A model generated the notes under the pieces. That model had not been told where the DNA came from and did no database searches. It saw only the letters and a list, made by a program, of their open reading frames with translations. DNA of 10,612 bases from Goniomonas avonlea (taxonomy: Eukaryota > Cryptophyceae > Goniomonadida > Goniomonadaceae), in NCBI GenBank assembly GCA_003573635.1, contig QUTJ01031269.1, positions 1 through 10,612 of the forward strand. The letters run 5' to 3'. A program made the translations under genes and the position numbers. The number at the start of each line of letters is the position of its first letter. The stretch's first letter is position 1. This document shows positions 6,901 to 10,612 of the stretch, one piece after another.

Positions 6901-9900
6901 CAAGCTGATGAAGCAGGAGGAACAATGGCAGGAGCTCCAGGTGTGATGCGATGGTTGTTGATTGCCAAACATCTCTGGCTTTCGGTCGGTCTATCTGTTG
7001 CCTGTCTGCCTGGGTGTCCTCTGTCTGCCTGTTTGTCTGTCTGTGTCTCTCTGTCAGTCAATCAGTCACTCTCTGTCCGTTCGGTCTGGTCCGCAACTCT
7101 CCCGAACTAATCGAGTGTGTTGACACATCAACACAGTCGGAACACACCTTCCACCCCAAACTCGACCCGAACTCGGAACGCATCCTCAAGTCGAGCGAAA
7201 AGCTCAAGGGCATGGACTTTGAGGCGCGGCAGCAAGCCATCCTCGCGAAAAAACAGCAATTGCTGCAAGAAGGGCAGCTGGCCATTGCCCGGGAGTGCTC
7301 CTTCCAGCCAGAAATTGGGCGCAGCACCGAGGTGCGAAACGCAGCTCGCTCGCTCGCTCGCTCGCTCAAACGTAATTCGGCAGGTCGTTCTCGCGGGACG
7401 CGCAGGGGCGAAGTCGGAGACCTTCCTGGACCGCGTGGAGCGACTCACACACAGAGATAGCGAACGTCAACGGGCTGTCAAGGAGGGAGTCGCGGAGCAG
7501 TACTACAGCCAGTTTACCTTCAAGCCTGAGCTGAACAAGGTACTGTGGCGGACGGGGACAGTCAGTGCACGTGCATGTGGCGGTGAGGACACACGGGAGA
7601 GAACCGCGGAGAGCATGTGGCGGTGAGATAGGAGTGAAGGGTAATGCACTTCTTCCTCTCTCCCTCGTCACACCAACCGCAGGTGTCCCGGGCGTTGGGG
7701 CGAGCCACGCCCTTGCACCAGCTCTGCTCCAACACTGTTGCCGAGCAGCGCCGCCAAGAGGCCGCCGAAATCGCTGAGGCAGCGTTCGCTGAGGTAAACT
7801 CTCCCACCTCTCCTCTCCCTCTCCTCTCCCTCTCCTCTCCCTCTCCTCTCCTCTCCCTCTCGCTCTCGCTCCTCTCCTCTCCTCTCCCTCCTCTCCCTCC
7901 TCTCCCTCCTCTCCTCTCACCTCCCTCGCCCTCCTCTCACTTCCCCTCTCCCCTCCCTCCCCTCCCTCCTCTCCCTCCGCTTCCTCCCTCCCTCCTCTCC
8001 CTCCTCTTCTTCCTCCCTCTCCCTTGTCCACAATTGTTTGTGGAAGTTCGTTACCGACCCCTTGTGCTGCAGGCGTGCACATTCCAGCCGCAGCTTGTGA
8101 GCTCCAGTCGTAATGTGGAGGGGGTGATTTCGAGCCAACTCAAGCAAGACAAGGCAGGCATGATGGAGGCGATCCGACTCCGGGAGGAGCAAAAGTGCGT
8201 GTCTGTGTTTGGATGCCTTTGTTTGCGTCGGGCTGTATTGAGGGGAAGGGCGGGGGGTGGTGGAGAGCAGGGAAGAGGGACGGCAAGGAGGACAGGGGTG
8301 CGGGAAGGGAGCTTGGAGGGGAAAGAGATGGATGAACGGGGTGGAGCGAGGGCGCGAGGAAACTAAAGCCTGGCGCTGCGCAGGAGGCGAAAACTGGACT
8401 ATGCGCGGCAGTCGCAGGAGTTCAAGGAGCTCGCTAGCTGCACCTTCTCTCCTGCAATAATCAAGTCGCAGCCCAAGCAGAAGAGCGGCCCGGTTGTCAT
8501 CCGAGGGCTCGGGAGGTGCGTTGCTCTTTCTTCCGTCCCCTCATCTCCTTCCCTCCCTCTCTCTCGCTTCCTCGCTTCCTCGCTCTCTTCCTCTCTCACT
8601 CTCTGCCCCGAGGCAAAATCTACCGGGCAGTATCGGTGTTTTTATGCTTCGAGCATCGCCACCGATGCATATGCCCAATTCCCTCGGAACGAACACCGGG
8701 CGATATTGGGCGATATTGAGCGGAATCTGTAGTGCCCTACCAACACCGACGCCTCAGACACTTGGAGCTCAAGGACATGGCGAAGAAGAAGGAGGAGGAC
8801 AAGCGCAAGCGGGCTGACCGCGTGTTCCTGGAGAACGTGCCGACGGGTGTCCGCCAGACGTTTACCGTCCCGGAGCCCTTCGCGCTCAACACCGACGACC
8901 CTCGCCATAAGGCTCGCGCGGTGAGTGCTTCCGGACGTTTACGCTTCCCGAACCACTTTGATCTGTCATAGAGTCTTATGCCGAGCGTTTGAAATTCGAA
9001 GAGGGCAAGTGTGACATTGCGGCTGCAGGAGGCGGTTGCCAAGGAGGTCGAGGCAGAGCGACGCAGCACGTGCACGTTCAAGCCGCAGACCAACGAGAGC
9101 GCGGCAGCTGCATTGTGAGTCACACGGCATCTACCCCCGTCACACGGCACCAACCGTGTCCTCAACCCCCGTCACACCGCGTCAGCCTGCGCGTCGCACC
9201 ACATGGCATCGACCCGCGTCACACAGTACCAACCGTGTCCTCAACCCCCGTCACACCGCATCAACCACATCACCACACCGCATCGACCCACTCACAATGC
9301 AGCTGCCGCGCTCTCGTTGGTCTGCGGTTTAAACGTGCAGCCCAAGGGGAAGAGCGGCCCGGTTCTCCGTCCCCCGTTTTCCCTCCCTCCCTCCCTCCCT
9401 CTCGCTCCCTCGCCCTCTCCCTCCAGGCTGATGCGGCGCGACGTGGGTTGTGATGTGGTGTGACGCGCAGGCTGATGCGGTGTGACGTGTGTTAATGCGG
9501 TGTTGTGGTGTGACACGGGTTGACGCGGTGACCCCGAGTTTGCAGGTTGAAGCAGATCATGGGTCGCTCGACTGTAAGGCAGTCGCTGGATCGGTCACGA
9601 TGACACAGAGAGCGGAGAGCGCGTTGGGTTGAATGCACCCGGCCGCGAGAGGCTCTGACCTCCAGAGAATGGCATGGTGGAGTGACGACTCACGGCGGCT
9701 ACGGTTCGCAGTGCCACTGCACAACTTCGTCGTTGTTGGGGCGACCCATACCCATGATGTACTTGATCGGTGCCGAGGGGCGACCCATAATGTCGCGGGT
9801 TGGGGGCAGCAGTAACACCCGGGTTGTGTATAATTTAGTCGCACGACCTGCGCGACCCGGACAAGCATGGCAGAGTGGTGGGAGCACGCTACGTTGAGCG

Positions 9901-9955
9901 CTTGCAAGCCCGGATATCTGACATGGCGGCAGCGCCAGGGGTGCGTGGCAACTGA
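2869..9955 (+). CDS. 912-residue coiled-coil protein with ten C-[ST]-F-x-P motif repeats (20 exons)
   Basis: Exons: 2869-2898, 2942-3154, 3198-3318, 3371-3490, 3535-3636, 3684-3946, 4026-4296, 5080-5212, 5667-5721, 6044-6232, 6809-6940, 7137-7331, 7384-7539, 7683-7793, 8073-8194, 8384-8515, 8758-8920, 9029-9114, 9546-9573, 9839-9955. Every junction has GT...AG and matching phase, and the total is 2739 nt including the stop. The N-terminal third is helical and Gln-rich. From residue 339 a short motif (CTFKPxI and variants) recurs about every 52 residues, separated by charged helices. I recognise this motif type from large uncharacterised protist proteins, often thought cytoskeletal or flagellar, but cannot name a family; the function is unknown. 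There is no signal peptide or membrane span. ATG 2869 is the only Met in frame after the TGA at 2839-2841. The least certain points are exon 1 and the last two exons; reading through the donor at 9574 would end at TGA 9601 instead (883 residues). Confidence 0.85.
4788..4930 (+). repeat. 35-nt direct repeat in intron 7
   Basis: 4788-4822 and 4896-4930 match at 33 of 35 positions, a 108-nt period. Each copy is AACAACTCGAACGTCG followed by CTCTCTCTCCC. The second copy ends in CCCCAG, a decoy acceptor that was not used in the model. Intron 7 (4297-5079) otherwise holds C/T-rich and CACACC-type sequence; no exon with matching phase was seen. Confidence 0.85.
4972..5078 (+). repeat. CA/CACACC simple repeat at the 3' end of intron 7
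   Basis: Degenerate CACACGCACACC units followed by a clean CA run at 5062-5076 leading into the acceptor CCAG at 5076-5079. It takes the place of a normal polypyrimidine tract. Confidence 0.8.
5369..5491 (+). repeat. Two-copy direct repeat (about 50 nt) in intron 8
   Basis: 5369-5423 and 5442-5491 share CAGCTCCCTCCCGCTCCACT ... GCAGCTGCTCTTCCCTGTT. The first copy has one extra CCACT unit. The period is 73 nt. Flanking DNA is a CACTC/TCTC-rich run from about 5255. Confidence 0.85.
5807..5913 (+). repeat. Short tandem duplications in intron 9
   Basis: Two pairs: TGATCATCTT(A/T)TCTCGG near 5807 and 5825, and TTTGGAATCACCACCGTC at 5875-5892 and 5896-5913 (21-nt period, identical). The rest of intron 9 (5722-6043) is unremarkable. 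Confidence 0.8.
6265..6356 (+). repeat. 20-bp polypyrimidine minisatellite in intron 10
   Basis: The unit CCTCCCTCCTCTCCACCCTC repeats with no changes from 6271 for a little over four copies. It is followed by C/T- and CA-rich sequence to about 6560. Confidence 0.9.
6667..6770 (+). repeat. 13-bp minisatellite, eight copies, in intron 10
   Basis: The unit CACTCTTGCACCT repeats eight times without interruption; only the last copy has a change (CTC to CCT). It ends 38 nt before the acceptor of exon 11. Its near-perfect state suggests recent expansion. Confidence 0.95.
6990..7085 (+). repeat. Degenerate TCTG/TCAG simple repeat in intron 11
   Basis: Interspersed TCTG, TGTC and CAGT units fill the middle of the 196-nt intron 6941-7136. 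Confidence 0.7.
7344..7367 (+). repeat. CTCG tetranucleotide run in intron 12
   Basis: About five to six GCTC units in the only short (52-nt) intron of the 3' half, 7332-7383. It partly replaces the polypyrimidine tract of the acceptor. Confidence 0.8.
7572..7627 (+). repeat. Direct repeat of GCATGTGGCGGTGAG in intron 13
   Basis: Two copies, at about 7572-7586 and 7613-7627. Each ends in GGTGAG, a potential decoy donor downstream of the proposed one at 7540. Confidence 0.75.
7801..8031 (+). repeat. About 230-nt polypyrimidine tract filling intron 14
   Basis: CTCTCC, CCTCTC and CCTCC units with only scattered A or G. It occupies nearly all of intron 7794-8072. Strand asymmetry of this length is typical of triplex-prone (H-DNA) sequence. 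Confidence 0.9.
8516..8757 (+). repeat. Intron 16 with C/T-rich run and a short duplication
   Basis: 8520-8610 is C/T-rich, with CTTCCTCG repeated near 8570. CGGGCGATATTGGGCGATATTGAGCGG at about 8698-8724 contains a tandem GGGCGATATT pair. The acceptor chosen is CAG at 8755-8757, because the TAG at 8730-8732 gives the wrong phase. Confidence 0.7.
9071..9120 (+). repeat. Left arm A: end of exon 18 and its 5' splice site, inverted downstream
   Basis: These 50 nt cover the last CTFKPQT motif, the AAAA-L stretch and the GTGAGT donor at 9115-9120. The reverse complement of 9290-9339 matches at 48 of 50. Both differences are synonymous in the exon frame (Phe TTC/TTT and Lys AAG/AAA). Confidence 0.9.
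9138..9259 (+). repeat. 43-nt direct repeat in intron 18
   Basis: 9138-9180 and 9217-9259 match at 41 of 43, period 79. The core is ACCAACCGTGTCCTCAACCC with CGTCACAC at both ends. Confidence 0.85.
9171..9204 (+). repeat. Left arm B of a second inverted repeat in intron 18
   Basis: The 34 nt are the reverse complement of 9453-9486 at 32 of 34 positions; both mismatches would be G-U or A-C in RNA. It interleaves with arms A/A' (order A, B, A', B'). Confidence 0.85.
9290..9339 (-). repeat. Right arm A': inverted copy of exon 18 end inside intron 18
   Basis: Inverted partner of 9071-9120; the loop is 169 nt. It ends directly against a direct-orientation copy of part of exon 16 (9338-9364, overlapping by two bases). 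Confidence 0.9.
9338..9364 (+). repeat. Copy of a 27-nt piece of exon 16 inside intron 18
   Basis: Matches 8469-8495 at 25 of 27. The exon piece encodes QPKQKSGPV and the intronic copy would read QPKGKSGPV. It is preceded by AG but no donor or phase-matching exit follows, so it looks like an exon relic rather than an exon. Confidence 0.8.
9453..9486 (-). repeat. Right arm B' of the second inverted repeat
   Basis: Partner of 9171-9204. It lies within a GTGTGACG/TGATGCGG-rich stretch (about 9425-9530), whose units are broadly complementary to the CGTCACACC units on the left side of the intron. Confidence 0.85.
9546..9955 (+). other. Exons 19-20: C-terminal end of the motif-repeat protein
   Basis: Exon 19 (9546-9573) completes a split Leu codon and reads LKQIMGRST, followed by GTAAGG at 9574. 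Exon 20 starts after TTTAG at 9838 in matching phase 0 and reads SHDLRDPDKHGRVVGARYVE, then a basic helix, ending GVRGN and TGA 9953-9955. Its composition and codon choice resemble the other exons. Without this last splice the frame ends at 9601-9603. A GTGCGT at 9941 is a possible further donor, but I see no convincing partner exon. Confidence 0.6.
9740..9790 (+). repeat. Short duplication in intron 19
   Basis: GGGGCGACCCATA occurs twice, about 38 nt apart (near 9739 and 9777). The remainder of 9574-9838 shows nothing I can identify. Confidence 0.6.
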
Positions 9956-10026
9956 CTTTTGGGCCGTAACCCCGTCAGTTGTACCGCACTAGTGCCGACT
10001 GACTGTCACCAGCGGCGGCTGGCTCC

Positions 10027-10108
10027 TTTTATTACGAATATCTATCAACGTGCACGTAGTCATTTTCCATTTTATTACGAATATCTATCAACGTGCACGT
10101 AGTCATTT
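10027..10108 (+). repeat. Perfect 39-bp direct repeat with 43-bp period
   Basis: 10027-10065 and 10070-10108 are identical, separated by four bases. Each is TTTTATTACGAATATCTATC followed by AACGTGCACGTAGTCATTT and contains the palindrome ACGTGCACGT. It lies about 70 bp after the stop of the main gene. It could be in the 3' UTR or in a regulatory region of the next gene. Confidence 0.9.
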
Positions 10109-10518
10109 GATTGCGGCTGGTCCCATTTGGTTACGGCTGGTTTGTCTGAAGATGACACTGGAGTAACGAGCACCGGGGTGCGTAATGCGCTCAGCAGCAC
10201 TCTCCAAGCAATCCAGAGACAACATGTTCTTAGTGTATCATGTGCAGCACAGCCTCTCCAAAATTCACCTGGATTTGACGCTGCCACCCTGACTGGGCAG
10301 CCCGAACTCTTCTGGAGAAAACTTTGACTGATCCAGCGATATTTCGCGAGACGGGGCCTGAGAAGGTTGTCTTTCTGGGTCCTGGCAGAGGATGTGATAT
10401 ATTTTATGATTCTAGAGAGCCCTTGAGTCGGAACTTGTGAGGAATGTGAAGAGCCAGAACAAGAATTTCGAAACGACGCAAGCGCCCGGGGGAGGTCACC
10501 ATAAACTGTGCGCGTCAT
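10075..10518 (-). CDS. Possible 147-codon ORF, unrecognised; may be fortuitous
   Basis: Opens with a true ATG at 10518 and runs uninterrupted to TAA inside the second copy of the 39-bp repeat. It has no recognisable domain, signal peptide or membrane span, and the composition is mixed. The plus strand of the same DNA holds coding-like pieces: an open frame 10103-10330 (with SEDDTGVTSTGVRNALSS), another ending at about 10434, and a third after a possible TAG acceptor near 10410 (ESELVRNVKSQNKNFE) ending TAA 10518-10520. These could be exons of a plus-strand gene. I cannot choose between strands, so both are held at low confidence. Confidence 0.25.
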   Translation of the reverse strand: MTRTVYGDLPRALASFRNSCSGSSHSSQVPTQGLSRIIKYITSSARTQKDNLLRPRLAKYRWISQSFLQKSSGCPVRVAASNPGEFWRGCAAHDTLRTCCLWIAWRVLLSALRTPVLVTPVSSSDKPAVTKWDQPQSNDYVHVDRYS

Positions 10519-10561
10519 AATTATTCTGTTTGTAGCTGGTATTAGGATAAATGAGATCTTG

Positions 10562-10612
10562 CGCGAGAGATGGATGAGAGAGAGCGGATGGATGAGAGAG
10601 AGAGAGAGAGAG
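10562..10612 (+). repeat. GA-rich microsatellite at the window edge
   Basis: GAGAGATGGATGA units pass into a pure GA run that continues to the last base and probably beyond. Confidence 0.9.

Larger units (their letters stand above)
4026..9114 (+). other. Exons 7-18: the C-[ST]-F-x-P-x-[ILV] repeat region
   Basis: Codes residues 284-864 plus a split codon. Motif cores start at residues 339 (FSFKPQI), 392 (CTFKPDI), 445 (CTFKPKI), 494 (CTFAPKV), 546 (HTFHPKL), 597 (CSFQPEI), 652 (FTFKPEL), 699 (CTFQPQL), 757 (CTFSPAI) and 851 (CTFKPQT). The first nine are 47-58 residues apart. The linkers are Arg/Lys/Glu/Gln-rich helices such as ERERQRQALERDKDKE. F and P are present in all ten; Cys is present in seven. 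A weak QTFTVP at 815-820 in exon 17 may be a decayed copy filling the 94-residue gap. The even spacing argues that no sizeable exon was missed, including within the 783-nt intron 7. Confidence 0.8.

Noticed and set aside
7366-8082. A 238-codon minus-strand ORF
   Set aside because: It runs opposite exons 13-14 and the intron 14 polypyrimidine tract, giving an Arg/Glu/Gly run with no domain; the plus-strand exons join in phase.
9338-9364. Exon 16-like segment as an alternative exon
   Set aside because: No usable donor follows and its frame runs into a polypyrimidine tract, so it is better read as a relic.

Overview
The window looks like nuclear DNA of a unicellular, probably flagellated eukaryote. 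Genes are broken by many spliceosomal introns (GT...AG, mostly GTGAGT, GTAAGT or GTGCGT donors and CAG acceptors). Coding exons are GC-rich, and longer introns are filled with polypyrimidine tracts, CA/TC runs and minisatellites. A choanoflagellate-like or other protist source is plausible, but the sequence alone does not fix the lineage. No bacterial, viral, CRISPR or transposase signal was seen.

Layout. (1) 1-1015, plus strand: the last two recognisable coding exons (218-315 and 943-1015) of an SLC17/sialin-type major facilitator transporter that runs off the left edge. The 218-315 exon sits inside an 83-nt near-perfect inverted repeat carried by its two flanking introns. (2) 1016-1702: convergent intergenic DNA with no supported gene. 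(3) 1703-2510, minus strand: a small two-exon gene for a signal-peptide, Cys-rich, single-pass membrane protein with cytoplasmic ankyrin repeats. (4) 2511-2868: a compact divergent promoter region. (5) 2869-9955, plus strand: the main gene, rebuilt here as 20 exons encoding 912 residues. It has a helical Gln-rich N-terminal part and then ten copies of a short C-[ST]-F-x-P-x-[ILV] motif spaced about every 52 residues in charged coiled-coil-like sequence. All 19 splice junctions keep the reading frame. (6) 9956-10612: 3' flank with a perfect 39-bp direct repeat, a stretch with competing ORFs on both strands, and a GA microsatellite.

The most interesting structure lies in the 3' half of the main gene. 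Intron 18 carries a 50-nt inverted copy (48/50 identical) of the end of exon 18 plus its 5' splice site, abutting a direct-orientation copy of 27 nt of exon 16, together with a second inverted pair. The pre-mRNA could fold exon 18 and its donor into a long hairpin, and retaining the intron would stop translation at the donor itself. With the inverted repeat around the transporter exon, this gives two separate cases in 10 kb of inverted repeats positioned to affect splicing.

The three genes share no obvious pathway. The ankyrin and motif-repeat genes are head-to-head neighbours and could share regulation. The exon models are mine, from reading splice sites and phases; no transcript or homology search was available.
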